DNA of 55,355 nt, taken from NCBI RefSeq assembly GCF_005503625.1, contig NZ_SCMX01000047.1, positions 1 through 55,355 of the forward strand. Reading direction: 5' to 3'. The notes beneath the pieces were generated by a model. It was given only the letters and a program-made list of their open reading frames with translations. It was not told the DNA's origin and searched no databases. Position 1 is the stretch's first letter. The number at the start of each line of letters is the position of its first letter. Shown piece by piece: positions 25,813-37,500 of this stretch. This DNA comes from Cupriavidus sp. 2SB (GTDB taxonomy: Bacteria > Pseudomonadota > Gammaproteobacteria > Burkholderiales > Burkholderiaceae). The position numbers and the translations under genes were made by a program.

Positions 25813-26520
25813 ATGTCGAACGCCAACAACGCCAAGCTGGAAGTCCTGACCCCGCACAACAGCCAACTGATCTTCATCGACCACCAGCCGCAAATGGCCT
25901 TCGGTGTGCAGTCGATGGACCGCCAGACCATGAAGAACAACGTCGTGGGCCTGGCCAAGGCAGCCAAGATCTTCGACGTGCCGACCACGATTACCACCGT
26001 CGAGAGCGAATCGTTCTCCGGCTATACCTACCCCGAACTGCTCGACGTGTTCCCCGGCAAGGAAACGCTCGAACGCACTTCGATGAATTCCTGGGATGAC
26101 CAGAAGGTGCGCGACGCACTGGCCGCGAACGGCCGCAAGAAGATCGTCGTCGCCGGCCTGTGGACCGAAGTCTGCAACACCACGTTTGCCCTGTGCGCCA
26201 TGCTCGAAGGCGACTACGAGATCTACATGGTGGCGGACGCTTCGGGCGGCACGACCAAGGAAGCGCACGACTACGCGATGCAGCGCATGATCCAGGCCGG
26301 CGTGGTGCCGGTGACGTGGCAACAAGTGCTGCTCGAATGGCAGCGCGACTGGAAGAACAAGGAAACGTACGACGCCGTGACGAGCCTGGCCAAGGAACAC
26401 TCGGGCGCCTACGGCATGGGCATCGACTACGCCTACACGATGGTGCACAAGGCCGCGCAACGTACGCAGACGACGCATGAGTCGATTGCTCCGGTGCATG
26501 CGCCGGTGATCGAGCGCTAA
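25813..26520 (+). CDS. Isochorismatase-family (cysteine) hydrolase, YcaC-like
   Basis: A 235-residue hydrolase of the nicotinamidase/isochorismatase fold. The catalytic Asp is in LIFIDHQPQMAF, the nucleophilic Cys in VVAGLWTEVCNTTFAL, and a conserved Lys lies in between. The N-terminus and the C-terminal helix match YcaC-like proteins, whose substrates are unknown. It is monocistronic, with a paired operator-like upstream region and a strong terminator downstream. Confidence 0.85.
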   Translation: MSNANNAKLEVLTPHNSQLIFIDHQPQMAFGVQSMDRQTMKNNVVGLAKAAKIFDVPTTITTVESESFSGYTYPELLDVFPGKETLERTSMNSWDDQKVRDALAANGRKKIVVAGLWTEVCNTTFALCAMLEGDYEIYMVADASGGTTKEAHDYAMQRMIQAGVVPVTWQQVLLEWQRDWKNKETYDAVTSLAKEHSGAYGMGIDYAYTMVHKAAQRTQTTHESIAPVHAPVIER

Positions 26521-26576
26521 GCCAAGTCGAGCAAGAAGAAACCAGAATCCGCAATCGTTGGACGCCGGTTCTCCGG

Positions 26577-26619
26577 AATGAAGGCTGCACGCCGGTATGG
26601 ATGCAGCCTTCATTTTTTC
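26577..26619 (+). terminator. Intrinsic terminator after the isochorismatase gene
   Basis: AATGAAGGCTGCA (26577-26589) pairs perfectly with TGCAGCCTTCATT (26602-26614), a 13-base stem with a 12-base loop, and a T run follows to 26619. It lies 57 bases after the stop. Confidence 0.92.
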
Positions 26620-26696
26620 TTATCAAGAAAGAAGGTCGACCTGTTCCTGTACGGTGCGCCAGCGGCGATGAAGAAGTTGCGCGGGTAGAACCTGCC

Positions 26697-27814
26697 CTAC
26701 GCAAGTGCCTTGTAGTCCGTATAGCCCACGGCACCGCCGCCGAAGAAGGTTGCCGGGTCAGGTGCATTCAGCGAGGCGGCCAGGCGGATTCGTGCAGGAA
26801 GATCCGGGTTGGCAATGAACGGACGGCCAAACGCGATGATGTCGGCCCGCCCCGAGGCCAACGCCTCCTGCCCCGTCTTGCCATCGTAGCCACCTGCGAG
26901 GATGAGGACACCGTGCCACGCTTTGCGCATGGACAGGATCATCTCGTCCCACCGTGGATCGTTGGCCTCGTCCCGGACGTTGCCGACCATCGCGGGTTCC
27001 ACCAGGTGCAGATAGGCCAGCGACCACTCGTTCAGACGCCGCGCGATGTAACCGAAGGTCTGCATCGGCGTCTCGTCGCCCATGCCCATGAAGCGACCCA
27101 TCGGCGTCAGCCGAACGCCAACGCGCGACGCGCCAATCTCGTTCGACACCGCTTCCACCACCTCCAGCAGCAGGCGTGCCCGATGCTCCAGACTGCCACC
27201 ATAGGCGTCGTCGCGATGGTTGCTGTTCGAATTGATGAACTGGTCCAGCAGGTAGCCATTTCCCGCGTGGATCTCCACGCCATCCATGCCCGCCTCGATC
27301 GCGTTGCGGGCCGCATAACGGTAGTCCTCCACGATGGCCGCAATGCCTTCGAGGGTCAACGCCTGCGGCGTCGGCACATCGCCCCACACGCCCTTGCCTT
27401 CCTCATCGACGATGAACGTCTTTCCCGGAACGGGTAGCGCGCTGGGCGCGACAGGCAGTGCACCGCCGGGCTGGAACGACGGATGCGACACGCGCCCGAC
27501 ATGCCAGAGTTGCAGGAACATCCGGCCACCGGCTTCATGCACCGCCTTGGACACGGCACGCCACCCGGCAATCTGTTCAAGCGAATAGATGCGGGGGTCC
27601 ACGCATATCCCTGCCCCTGCGGCGAAATCTGCGTGGCTTCGGAAATAATCAATCCAGCCGATGCGCGCTGCCGGTAGTACTCGACGTTCAGCGCGGTGGG
27701 CACGTTGCCGGGCTGGCCTGCCCGCGACCGGGTCAACGGTGCCATGGCAATGCGGTTCGGCAACTGGAGCGATCCAATCGTGATTGGCGAGAACAGCGAA
27801 AGCGTACGGTCCAT
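26697..27814 (-). pseudogene. NADH:flavin oxidoreductase (Old Yellow Enzyme) with a frameshift
   Basis: Two frames together give a full-length OYE of about 370 residues. The 5' part (27814 to about 27600) reads [20 protein letters not shown] and [17 protein letters not shown]. The 3' part (about 27602 to 26697) continues [27 protein letters not shown], ending FGRPFIANPD. The frame breaks at a C5 tract (G5 at 27593-27597 on the plus strand); one extra C restores W-T-P-R-I-Y. This is either a real mutation, a phase-variable tract or a sequencing error. OYEs reduce activated alkenes with FMN. It is last after the molybdenum hydroxylase genes. Confidence 0.8.
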
Positions 27815-27866
27815 GAGAATCTCCAGGATGTGGGGGAAAGAGCGCCGTGAAGGCGCCTCGCGGTAA

Positions 27867-30131
27867 CTAGGGAGCGATCAGGTTCTTCAGCCGCTCACCC
27901 GCCAGCGGCATGTCGCGCAGACGGTGACCCGTGGCATCGAACAGTGCATTGCCGATGGCGCCCGCCGTCGGACCCATCGCTGCTTCGGCCACGCCCAGGA
28001 ACGGCATGCCGGGACGGTCGATCAGGTGTACGTTGACCTGCGCGGGCACCGCCGAGAACCGCAGGATCGGGTATGTGCCCCAGTCGAAACTGCGGATGCC
28101 CTGCGGATCGAAGCGAAGCTGTTCGTAGAGACTCCAGCTTGCCGCCTGCAGGATGCCGCCCTCGATCTGGTTGCGCACGCCATCGGGATTGACGATCTGC
28201 CCGCAGTCCACCGCGACTTCGGCACGTTCGAGCTTCACCTGACCGGTGTCGCGCTCGACCGATACCTCCACGGCCATCGCCACATACGCCATCAGGTTCT
28301 TGTACTTGCCGAATGCAAAGCCCACGCCGTGTCCTGGCTTGCGCGCGGGGCGCGGCCAGCCAAAGCGCTGTGCGGCGAGGCGGATCACGTCGAGCGCGCG
28401 CGGATCGTCCATATGGCGGATGCGGAACGGCACCGGGTCGATGCCAGCCGCATGCGCGAGATCGTCCATGAAGGTCTCGATCGTGAACACGTTCATGTGC
28501 GCGCCCAGCGAGCGCATGGCCGAGGTGCGCAAAGGCATCGTCGGCGAGAAGTTGTTGACGATGTGGCTGGTCGGCAGCCGATAGAGCGGAATCGCGTTGC
28601 GATCCCCACCGCCTTCGGGCTGCAACATCGGCGTGGACGGCGCGGGCGCGAAGGGCTTGGCAAGCAAGGTGGCAGGAAGCAGGCGCCCTGCGTTGACCAC
28701 GCGCTCGTTGTGCGAACTGCTCCACAACGCATAGTCCCAATCGACGATGGTGCCGTCCGCCGAGAGCGACGCCTTGACCTGCGTGACCATCGCAGGCGTG
28801 AAGTGGTCCCAGAGGTTTTCCTGATCGCGCATCCACTGCACGCGTACCGGTTGACCGGGCAGCGCGCGGGCCAGCAGCGCGGCATGTGCGGCGGCATCGT
28901 CGGCGGGGTTATGGCCGTAGCAGCCCGAGCCCTCCACATGTACGCAGCGGATCTTGTCCTTGGGCATCGACAGCATTTCCGCCAAGCCGTCGCGCAGCGG
29001 ATAGACGCCCTGCGAGTGCGTCCAGACAGTGAGCATGCCATCGTCGAGATACCCGACCGCACACGATGGGCCAATCGAACCATGCATCAGATAGTGCTTG
29101 GCGTACGTGGCGGACAGCGTCTTCACGGCAGGCGCCATGGGCGCGCGTTGATTGGCGATGACGATGTGTTCCGTGCTGATCTGCTTGAGCTGCGCGTTGA
29201 CCTGATCGGGCGCAGGTAGCGTGCGCCCCGGCCCCCATCGGCAGCCCGCCGACAGCGCGCGCTGCGCGAGCACGGCCTGCCATTCGCGGCGCGCCACCAC
29301 GGCCAGCATGTTGCCGTCGCGGACGATGGCGACAAAGCCCGGCGTCGCCCGTGCGGCGGCATCATCGACGGAGAGCAACTGCGCGCCATAGCTTGCGGGC
29401 AGCACCACGCGCGCATGCACCATGCCTGGCAGCTTCATGTCCTGCACATAACTCGGTCCGCCCGAGACCTTGCCCGGGATGTCCACGCGATGCATCGATG
29501 TGCCGATTACGTTGAACGTAGACGGATCGCGCAACGGCGATGTGGGCGTAGCCACCACATGCAGGTTTACGCGCGGCAGCAGCTCTGCGAAGGTCAGCGC
29601 GCGTCCATCCGCTGCGATGATGTGCGCATCGCTCGTCCTGAGCGTGGACGGATCGACGCGCCACATTCGCGCGGCGGCATCGACCATGAGCCCACGCACC
29701 TGCGCGGCGGCGTTGAGCAGGGCGCTGCCGCTATCGGCCATGGTATGGCTGCCGGCGGTCAACCCTTCGTCGGGCGAGTGCGCGGTGTCGGCGGTCAGGA
29801 ACGTCATGCGATGCGGCGCGATCTGCAGTTCCTCGGCGGCCACCTGCCATAGCGCCGTACGGATGCCGGTGCCGAGTTCCACCTTGCCGGTGTAGACCGT
29901 GACATGGTTGTCCGGCGCCACCTTGATCCATGCATCGAGATACGGATTCGTCTTGAGGCTGCCGGCGAGCTTCGTGTATTCACGGCCCACGGTTACCGCC
30001 GCGCCTTCGTCGGCAAGCACCATCTGCGCCAGTGCCTCGTGCCCCGGCACCAGCGAGAAGCCGACGACGAGCGCGCCTGACACCATGAAAGCCCTGCGGC
30101 CGGGGTTGTCGATCTGTTCGTCGTGGCTCAT
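27867..30131 (-). CDS. Molybdopterin-dependent hydroxylase large subunit (IorB/xanthine dehydrogenase family)
   Basis: A 754-residue catalytic subunit, starting at the ATG ending at 30131 (TGA of the 2Fe-2S gene overlaps). A twin-arginine signal is present ([15 protein letters not shown]), so the folded enzyme is exported. The family resembles isoquinoline 1-oxidoreductase beta subunits and related aldehyde or heterocycle hydroxylases. A Glu in the C-terminal [15 protein letters not shown] motif matches the XDH-family active-site base. It should hydroxylate a substrate in the periplasm, with electrons passing through the 2Fe-2S and cytochrome subunits encoded just upstream. Confidence 0.87.
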   Translation of the reverse strand: MSHDEQIDNPGRRAFMVSGALVVGFSLVPGHEALAQMVLADEGAAVTVGREYTKLAGSLKTNPYLDAWIKVAPDNHVTVYTGKVELGTGIRTALWQVAAEELQIAPHRMTFLTADTAHSPDEGLTAGSHTMADSGSALLNAAAQVRGLMVDAAARMWRVDPSTLRTSDAHIIAADGRALTFAELLPRVNLHVVATPTSPLRDPSTFNVIGTSMHRVDIPGKVSGGPSYVQDMKLPGMVHARVVLPASYGAQLLSVDDAAARATPGFVAIVRDGNMLAVVARREWQAVLAQRALSAGCRWGPGRTLPAPDQVNAQLKQISTEHIVIANQRAPMAPAVKTLSATYAKHYLMHGSIGPSCAVGYLDDGMLTVWTHSQGVYPLRDGLAEMLSMPKDKIRCVHVEGSGCYGHNPADDAAAHAALLARALPGQPVRVQWMRDQENLWDHFTPAMVTQVKASLSADGTIVDWDYALWSSSHNERVVNAGRLLPATLLAKPFAPAPSTPMLQPEGGGDRNAIPLYRLPTSHIVNNFSPTMPLRTSAMRSLGAHMNVFTIETFMDDLAHAAGIDPVPFRIRHMDDPRALDVIRLAAQRFGWPRPARKPGHGVGFAFGKYKNLMAYVAMAVEVSVERDTGQVKLERAEVAVDCGQIVNPDGVRNQIEGGILQAASWSLYEQLRFDPQGIRSFDWGTYPILRFSAVPAQVNVHLIDRPGMPFLGVAEAAMGPTAGAIGNALFDATGHRLRDMPLAGERLKNLIAP

Positions 30132-30610
30132 AGCGCTGTCTCCGCTGTACCACCACTTGCTGCGCCCGATGCCGCACGGATGGCAGCAAGGATGCGCATA
30201 TGCGTGCCGCAGCGGCACAGGTTCGGCTCCATGTGCGCGCGGATCTCGGCATCGGTGGGATGTGGGTTGCGATCAAGCAACGCCTGCGCACGCATCACCA
30301 TGCCGGCGATGCAGTAGCCGCACTGCGCGGCCTGATGATCGATGAATGCCTTCTGCAAGGGGCCGGGCTTCTCCGCCGTGCCGAGGCTTTCGATCGTGCG
30401 CACGGGACGCTTGCCGATGGCCGCAACCGGTGTCACGCACGAGAACGTGGGCTTGCCATCGACGATGACCGTGCATGCGCCGCACTGGCCCATGCCGCAG
30501 CCAAACTTCGCGCCGTTCAGCCCCAGGTCTTCACGCAGTGTGTAGAGCAGCGGCGTGGCTGGGTCGATGTCGAGGGTGTGGCTGACGCCGTTGACTGTGA
30601 GCTGGATCAT
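30128..30610 (-). CDS. 2Fe-2S subunit of the molybdenum hydroxylase (IorA/CoxS type)
   Basis: A 160-residue iron-sulfur subunit, starting at the ATG ending at 30610. The N-terminal plant-type ferredoxin motif is GCGMGQCGACTV with a later Cys in FSCVTP. The second cluster motif is CGYCIAGM and CRCGTH. This is the usual two-cluster layout of small subunits in the xanthine dehydrogenase family. Both neighbours overlap it by four bases, so the three genes are translationally coupled. Confidence 0.92.
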   Translation of the reverse strand: MIQLTVNGVSHTLDIDPATPLLYTLREDLGLNGAKFGCGMGQCGACTVIVDGKPTFSCVTPVAAIGKRPVRTIESLGTAEKPGPLQKAFIDHQAAQCGYCIAGMVMRAQALLDRNPHPTDAEIRAHMEPNLCRCGTHMRILAAIRAASGAASGGTAETAL

Positions 30611-31893
30611 CGCGATGCATCTCCCTTGCGGATATCCGCCACCGCCTGCGGCACGTTCTGCCACGGCGATAGCGTCGTATAGGTGGCGCGCAGGTACAAC
30701 GCCAGATCGGCGATCTGCGCATCGTCCAGCGACTCGCCGAACGCGGGCATGTAGTGCATGGGCTGCTCGCCCTGCCATGGCACGCCGAGCAACATCATCT
30801 GGATCACGTTGCGCGGCGTGCTGGCCAGCACCGCGCTGCTGGTGGACAGGCTCGGGCGGTCGCCCACGCTCTGCATCGGTGACTTGTCGCCATGGCACGA
30901 CGCACACGCGCCGTTGAACAGCACCGCACCGCGAGCGATGGACTGGCGGTCGGCATCTGTTGAAGTGGTAGCGGCCGGATGCTCCACGGGCTGCTGCAAC
31001 GAGAACAGGTAGGTGGCCATGGCCTGCACATCGGCCAGCGGCACGGTGGCCAACTCTTGCGTGACGGGCAGCATCGGACCCGCCGCCGCGCCGTGGCGCG
31101 CCGACATGCCGGTGCGCAGATACGTCACAAGGTCAACCTCGGTCCACGGCGCACGCGCATTCGCCAGCGACACCAGCGAAGGCGCGACCCAACCATCGAC
31201 CACGCCGCCGTGCAAGGACTTGCCCCAGCTTTCCGCGCCAATCAGATTGAGCGGGCTGTGGCACGCTGCGCAATGGCCGAGTCCGGTCACGAGTTCACGC
31301 CCGCGATTCCATGCGGCGCTCTGCGTGGTATCTGGCGCTTCGGGACCCGTGCGTAGAAACAGCACGTTCCAGAACGCGACGAGCGGCCGGAAGTTCAGCG
31401 GGAACATCAGGTCGTTGGCCGGTGCCTTGGCAACAACGGGATCGCGCCGCATCAGGAAGGCATATGCCGCAGCGATGTCGTCATCGGACATGCGCGTGTA
31501 GTGCACATACGGAAACGCGGGATATAGCTGGTGACCGTCGCGCGCAATGCCACGACGCAGCGCACGCTTGAATGCGTCGAGCGACCACGTGCCGATGCCC
31601 GTCTCCGCATCGGGCGTGATGTTGGTGGTGTACAGCGTGCCGAACGGCGTGGCCAGCGGCAGGCCGCCCGCATAGGACTTGCCACCTGGTGCGGTGTGGC
31701 AGACCGCGCAATCGCCCAGTGCCACCACGCGTGCGCCGCGTAGTGCGAGTTCGCGGTCGATGGTTGAGGGTGCGGGCGGCTGGATTGGCGCGATGGCCGG
31801 CTCCCACATCAGCCATGCCGCCACGGCTATGCCGACCACGGCAACGGCCGCTCCGGTAATGACGATGGGCTTCCATCGGAATCTGGACAACAT
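30607..31893 (-). CDS. Tri-haem cytochrome c, electron acceptor of the hydroxylase
   Basis: A 428-residue protein with one N-terminal membrane anchor (about 10-30) and three CxxCH haem sites: CAVCH, CAACH and CASCH. The ATG ending at 31893 is chosen because GGAGG lies eight bases before it; an ATG at 31911 and a longer frame to 32013 are weaker. Such cytochromes accompany IorAB and alcohol or aldehyde dehydrogenases and pass electrons to the respiratory chain. It is the first gene of the three-part operon. Confidence 0.9.
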   Translation of the reverse strand: MLSRFRWKPIVITGAAVAVVGIAVAAWLMWEPAIAPIQPPAPSTIDRELALRGARVVALGDCAVCHTAPGGKSYAGGLPLATPFGTLYTTNITPDAETGIGTWSLDAFKRALRRGIARDGHQLYPAFPYVHYTRMSDDDIAAAYAFLMRRDPVVAKAPANDLMFPLNFRPLVAFWNVLFLRTGPEAPDTTQSAAWNRGRELVTGLGHCAACHSPLNLIGAESWGKSLHGGVVDGWVAPSLVSLANARAPWTEVDLVTYLRTGMSARHGAAAGPMLPVTQELATVPLADVQAMATYLFSLQQPVEHPAATTSTDADRQSIARGAVLFNGACASCHGDKSPMQSVGDRPSLSTSSAVLASTPRNVIQMMLLGVPWQGEQPMHYMPAFGESLDDAQIADLALYLRATYTTLSPWQNVPQAVADIRKGDASR

Positions 31894-32140
31894 GTGGTGG
31901 ACCTCCGCCATCTCTTCTGTGGGTTGCGGCAATCGTAGAAAACACGGGGAAGGCGGACAACTGGCACGTAGTGGAGCACGGCTGACACCATGGTATGGGC
32001 TGCGATAAACCAATCCCTTGGCGGTCTGTGCACGGGCTCAGTGTGGTGTGCGATTCAGAAATCGTTGGCGTTGTCCGGAAGCGCGATGCGGCGGTATGCC
32101 CTAGGGATGTATCCCAAAGGCATACCGCATCCGACTCGAT

Positions 32141-33340
32141 TCAACGGCGCGACGTCGCGATCAACGCCGCCAGTGAAAGCAGCGCCATGCTGCCTCCCGC
32201 CACGACAATGCCGTGCCAGCCGAAGTGCGTGTAGAGCGAGCTGGCGAGCGCGGAGCCTGCCGCGCCGCCGACGAAGATCGCCGTCATGTAGAGCGCGTTC
32301 AGGCGTCCACGGCTGTTCGCATCCAGCGCGTAGATGGCCCGCTGGCCCAGCACCATGTTCATCTGCACGGCAAAGTCGAGCAGGACGCCGGTGAGCGCAA
32401 GACCGATCACCGCACCGCTACCGCTTGTCAGTCCCGGCAGGAAACTCAGTGCCGCAACGGTCATCGCCGCAAGCGAGGCAACGCGTGTATGTCCGGCATC
32501 CGCCAGGCGTCCAGCAATGGGCGCGGCCACGGCACCCAGCGCACCGACCAGTGCGAACAAACCGATTTGCGATTGCGACAGGCCATGTTGCCCAGCCAGT
32601 TCCAGCGGCACCGCGGTCCAGAACAGGCTGAACGCGGCGAACAGAAGACCCTGGAACAGCGCGCGCTGACGCAGCAGCGCGTAGCGGGCGAGCAGATGCC
32701 ACAGCGACGCCAGCAAGCTGCCATAGGTGGCGCGATGTTGCGGCACGCGACGCGGCAGGGTCATCACGATGATCCCGACGGTCAGCAACGTCAGGGCCGC
32801 TGCGATCACGAATACCGCGCGCCAACCCAGCCATTGCGCCGCCATGCTTGAAAGCGGGCGCGACAGCAGGATGCCCGACAGCAGGCCGCCCATGATCGTA
32901 CCGACGGTGCGGCCACGGAGCGCCTCCGGCGCGAGGTGGGCGGCAAGGGGAATCAGGATCTGTACGCTCACAGAACTGAGCCCCAGCAGCAGCGAGACCA
33001 GCAGGAAGACACTCGGCTGTGACGACAAGGCGGCACCGGCAAGGCTGGCAGCGGCGGCCACTCCGCTGATGGCCAGCAAGCGGCGGTTCTCCAGCAGATC
33101 GGCAAGCGGCACGAGGAAGAAAAGCCCGACCGCGTATCCAATCTGCGTCAGCGAAACGATAACGCTCGCGCGGTCGGTAGAGAGTCCGATCGCAGGGGCG
33201 ATCAGCTCGATAATCGGCTGGGCATAGTAGAGGTTGGCCACCAGGACGCCGGCGCAGAGCGAAAACAGCGCGACGAGCGCGGGTGACATCGGCGACACCG
33301 TCACATTGCCAGCGGGGGAGGGAGAGGCTTGGGTAGACAT
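32141..33340 (-). CDS. MFS transporter
   Basis: A 399-residue, 12-helix permease of the major facilitator family, close to the YnfM/arabinose-efflux-like group. Marks are YYAQPIIELIAPAIGLSTD near helix 1-2, PLADLLENRRLLAISG in the helix 2-3 loop and an RGRTVGTIMGGLLSGIL segment. The substrate is unknown. It lies on the same strand as the cytochrome gene but is about 250 bases upstream of it, so cotranscription is uncertain. Confidence 0.82.
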   Translation of the reverse strand: MSTQASPSPAGNVTVSPMSPALVALFSLCAGVLVANLYYAQPIIELIAPAIGLSTDRASVIVSLTQIGYAVGLFFLVPLADLLENRRLLAISGVAAAASLAGAALSSQPSVFLLVSLLLGLSSVSVQILIPLAAHLAPEALRGRTVGTIMGGLLSGILLSRPLSSMAAQWLGWRAVFVIAAALTLLTVGIIVMTLPRRVPQHRATYGSLLASLWHLLARYALLRQRALFQGLLFAAFSLFWTAVPLELAGQHGLSQSQIGLFALVGALGAVAAPIAGRLADAGHTRVASLAAMTVAALSFLPGLTSGSGAVIGLALTGVLLDFAVQMNMVLGQRAIYALDANSRGRLNALYMTAIFVGGAAGSALASSLYTHFGWHGIVVAGGSMALLSLAALIATSRR

Positions 33341-33455
33341 GGCTCCGGTTCCTGAAAGGGAATGACCGGAGGTTAGTCGTCAGGCGACGTTGCGGGAATC
33401 GCAACACGGCGCAAGACAGCGTTGCGCGCAGGGCAATGGGTGGATTGACCGCTGC

Positions 33456-34382
33456 TTATTCCGCAGTGGGCCTTGCCTGGCCGGTCGGCCCCGGCAGCGA
33501 CGACAGGAACTCAAGGAACGTGGCCACGCGGCGCGATCCGCGATGATTCGGAAGATAGAGCGCCGTAATGACCGAACTCGAATCGTTGGGTGTCACGTCC
33601 CACGACGCGAGCAACGTCACCAGCCTGCCCTCGGCAATGTCATCCTGCACAAGCCAGTCTGGCAGCAATCCCACGCCCAGGCCCGCCAGCACCGCATCCC
33701 TCAACACTTCGATGTTGTTGCTGCGAAGGCTGCCGTTGACGGGCACCACCACCTTGTGCGCGTCCTGGCGAAACGTCCAGACCTGATCGCGGCGTCCAAA
33801 GCTGAAGCGAAGGCAGCAGTGATCGAGCAAGTCGGCAGGCTCCGCTATCGCCGCATGCTGGTCGAGGTATTTCGGGCTTGCCACCACCAGCCGGCGAAAC
33901 CACCCCACTTCCCTTGCCACGACATTGTCGTAAGTGGCAGCGCTGCCCAGCCTGACGGACACGTCCACGCGTGCATCCAGCAGATCCACAATCTCGTCGG
34001 TAAGCTGGACTTCGACTTCCAGCCGAGGATGCTGCGCCATCCACGCACCGAGATAGGGCGACACGCAACACCGGCCGAATGCGACCGGTAGCGATACGCG
34101 CAACTGACCCACCGGCGCCTCGCCACGGTCCGCGATCAGCGCGTCGGCCTCTTCCACCGCCTCCAGTATCTGCCGCGCGTGCTGGTAGTAGCTCGCACCG
34201 GCTTCCGTCACCGTGACCTGGCGTGTGGATCGGTTCAACAGCACGGCGCCCAGATCGCCTTCCAGTCCGTCGAGCGCGCGCGTGACAGACGAGGTCGCCA
34301 GATTCATGCGTCGCGCAGCCGCAGAGAAACCCTTGGCATCGACGGTCTCGACAAACATTTTCAGGGCGAGCAACTTGTCCAT
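33456..34382 (-). CDS. LysR-family transcriptional regulator, CrgA-like
   Basis: A 308-residue LysR protein. It starts at the ATG ending at 34382 (MDKLLALKMFVETVDAKGFS); the extra upstream frame to 34517 is not conserved-looking. The HTH includes FSAAARRMNLATSSVTRALD. It is divergent from the RND pump operon that begins at 34576, with a 193-base spacer, and likely controls it. Confidence 0.87.
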   Translation of the reverse strand: MDKLLALKMFVETVDAKGFSAAARRMNLATSSVTRALDGLEGDLGAVLLNRSTRQVTVTEAGASYYQHARQILEAVEEADALIADRGEAPVGQLRVSLPVAFGRCCVSPYLGAWMAQHPRLEVEVQLTDEIVDLLDARVDVSVRLGSAATYDNVVAREVGWFRRLVVASPKYLDQHAAIAEPADLLDHCCLRFSFGRRDQVWTFRQDAHKVVVPVNGSLRSNNIEVLRDAVLAGLGVGLLPDWLVQDDIAEGRLVTLLASWDVTPNDSSSVITALYLPNHRGSRRVATFLEFLSSLPGPTGQARPTAE

Positions 34383-34575
34383 GGGCTGGGTGGGGCAAAG
34401 GATTGAGGATGACGCAGGTTGCGGATCAACCGCTTGCGTATCGTACATGCCCGGGGATTCTGTCGTATCGAAGTGGCATTTGAAAAGCCCTGCGATCTGG
34501 CTGCTAAACGCCCCCACGCGGTATCCCTAGACTTCGCGAATCTTCACGGAAGTCCCCCAACCGGATAAAACAGGC

Positions 34576-37500
34576 ATGTGGATCGTCAGGCTCGCCTTGC
34601 GTCGGCCCTATACCTTCATCGTTCTCGCGATCCTGCTCATGCTGGGCGGAACGCTGGCCGTCCTGCGCATGCCCACGGATATCTTTCCCGCGATCGATAT
34701 CCCTGTAGTGAGCGTGGTCTGGAACTACAACGGGCTGTCGGCGCAGGACATGGCGCAACGCATCGTGACGCCTTACGAGCGTTCGCTGACAACGGATGTC
34801 GACAACATCGAACACATCGAATCGCAATCGCTGGCGGGCGTAGCGGTCATCAAGGTGTTCTTTCATCCCGGTGCCGACATCAACCGGGCCATTGCGCAAG
34901 CCACCGCAGGCGCACAGTCCATCCTCAAGCAGATGCCACCGGGTGCCACTCCGCCGCTGGTGCTGAGCTACAACGCCTCGACGGTGCCGATCCTGCGACT
35001 CGCCCTGGGCAGCACCACATTGCCCGAGCAGGAACTCTACGACCTTGGCAACAGCTTTATCCGCACGCAGCTTGCGACAGTGGAAGGCGCCTCTGTTCCA
35101 CTTCCGTACGGTGGCAAGGTGCGCGAGGTCACCGTCGACCTGAACGTGCCCGCATTGCAGGCGCGCGGCCTCTCGCCGCTTGATGTGGTCAACGCCGTGA
35201 ATGCCCAGAACCTGGTGTTGCCAGGCGGCACAGCGAAGATTGGCACGCTCGAGTATCGCGTGGACCTGAACGGGAGCACGCAGACCGTTGCGGCGCTCAA
35301 CGACCTTCCGGTCCGCTCCGGGCCCGATGGCACCATCTTTGTGCGCGACGTGGCGCAGGTACACGATGGCTATGCGCCGCAGACCAATGTCGTCCGTCAC
35401 AACGGCTTGCGTTCCGCCCTGTTGGAGATCGAGAAAACGGGCAGTGCCTCGACGCTGACCGTCGTGGCCCAGATCCGGGCCTTGCTTCCCCACATCACGG
35501 CGGGATTGCCAAAGTCCCTTGAAGTGCAGCCGCTATCGGACCAGTCGGTCTTCGTGACATCCGCAATCGACGGCGTGCTGCACGAGGCGCTGGTCGCGGC
35601 TTGCCTGACAGCGACGATGATCCTGCTTTTTCTTGGAAGCTGGCGGGCGACGCTGATCATCGCGATCACGATCCCGCTATCCGTGCTTGCGGCATTGATC
35701 GCCCTCGCCGCTTTCGGCCAGACCCTGAACATCATGACGCTCGGCGGACTGGCGCTGGCCGTCGGGGTACTGGTGGATGACGCGACGGTGGCCATCGAGA
35801 ACGTTGCGCATCATCGGGAACAGGGCAAGCCGCTGGAGCAGGCCATCCTGGACGGGTCCGGCGAGATCGCGCTTCCCACGCTGGTTTCCACGATGTGCAT
35901 CTGCATCGTGTTCCTGCCGATGTTCCTGCTGAGCGGCGTGGCGCGCTATCTCTTCGTACCGCTGGCCGAAGCCGTCGTGTTCGCCATGATGGCCTCGTAC
36001 TTCCTGTCCCGCACGCTGATTCCCACGTTGGCGCACTATCTTCTGCGTGGCGAAGGCCGCGCCCCCGCAGCTACCCGAGGCCCCGCCTACTGGTTCGATG
36101 TCGCACACAAGCGCTTTGAAGCGGCGTTCGAGCGCGTGCGGAGCGCCTATTCCGCGATGCTGTCGGCCGCACTGGCCGCGCCGCGCCGTACCGCGCTGGC
36201 ATTCGCATTGCTGTGTGCGGGCTCGATGACGCTCGTGCCGTTTCTCGGACAGGATTTCTTCCCGGCCATCGATAGCGGAGAGCTTCGACTGCATATGCGC
36301 GTCCGCACTGGCACGCGCATCGAAGAGACGGCGCGCATCGCCGATGAAGTCGAGAACGAGATACGCCGCATTGCCGGGCCCGGCAATGTCGGCGGCATCG
36401 TCGACAACATTGGATTGCCGGTAAGCGGCATCAATCTCACATACGACTCCTCGCTGCCCATCGGCACGGGCGATGCCGAGATTCTTGTTTCCCTGAAACC
36501 CGGCGCCGGTTCTTCCGCAGCACTCGTGGAACGTCTCGACGCTGCGCTGCAGACATCCTTCCCAGGTGTCAGCTTCGCGTTCCTGCCCGCAGACATGGTG
36601 AGCCAGATCCTGAACTTCGGGCTGCCCGCACCGATCGACATCCAGATCGTTGGCAATGACGTGGATGGCAACCGGCAGGTTGCGGACTCCTTGCTGCGCA
36701 ACCTGGCGGCGGTGCCGGGGCTGGCCGATCTTCGCCTTCAGCAGCCGGCGGATCAACCCGCCCTGGCCATCGACGTAGACAGGACGCGGGCGTTGCAAGC
36801 CGGGCTGACGCAACGTGAGGTGGCGCAGAACCTGCTGATTGCGTTGTCCGGAAGCGGTCAGACTTCGCCAAACTTCTGGCTGAATCCGAAGAATGGCGTC
36901 AGCTATCCGGTTGCCGTGTCCGTACCGCAGTACGCGATGGATTCCCTCCAGACGCTATCGAACATTCCCGTCCGCCTGGGGGTCAATGCGCCCCAGCAAG
37001 GCGGGGCAGGTGAAATCGGCCAGCTTGGCAGCGTCAGGCGGTATTCGCAGCAGGGCGTCGTCTCGCACTACAACGTCCAGCCCGTACTCGATATCTTTGG
37101 CGCAGTGAGAGGACGAGACCTCGGAGGTGTGGCTGCCGATGTGCAGCGCATTGTCGATCAGGCGCGGCCTCATCTGCCTGCCGGCTCGGAGATCATCGTG
37201 CGCGGCCAGGTGCAAACCATGCACACATCGTTCAGCGGGCTGCTGACCGGGCTGGCCATCGCAATCGTGCTGGTCTATCTGCTGATGGTCGTCAATTTCC
37301 AGTCGTGGCTCGATCCGTTGACGATTGTCGGAGCCCTTCCGGTGGCGCTATCCGGCATGGCGTGGATACTCTTTGCCACGCACACCACTATCAGCGTTCC
37401 CGCAATGACGGGGGCCATCATCTGCGTCGGCATAGCCACCGCCAACAGCATTCTCGTCATCAGTCATGCTCGGGGCCTGCTCGCTGCCGGCAAATCGGCG

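Noticed and set aside
27924..29219. A 431-codon plus-strand frame across the Mo-hydroxylase gene
   Set aside because: Shadow frame; the minus strand encodes a full molybdenum hydroxylase with motifs and overlaps.
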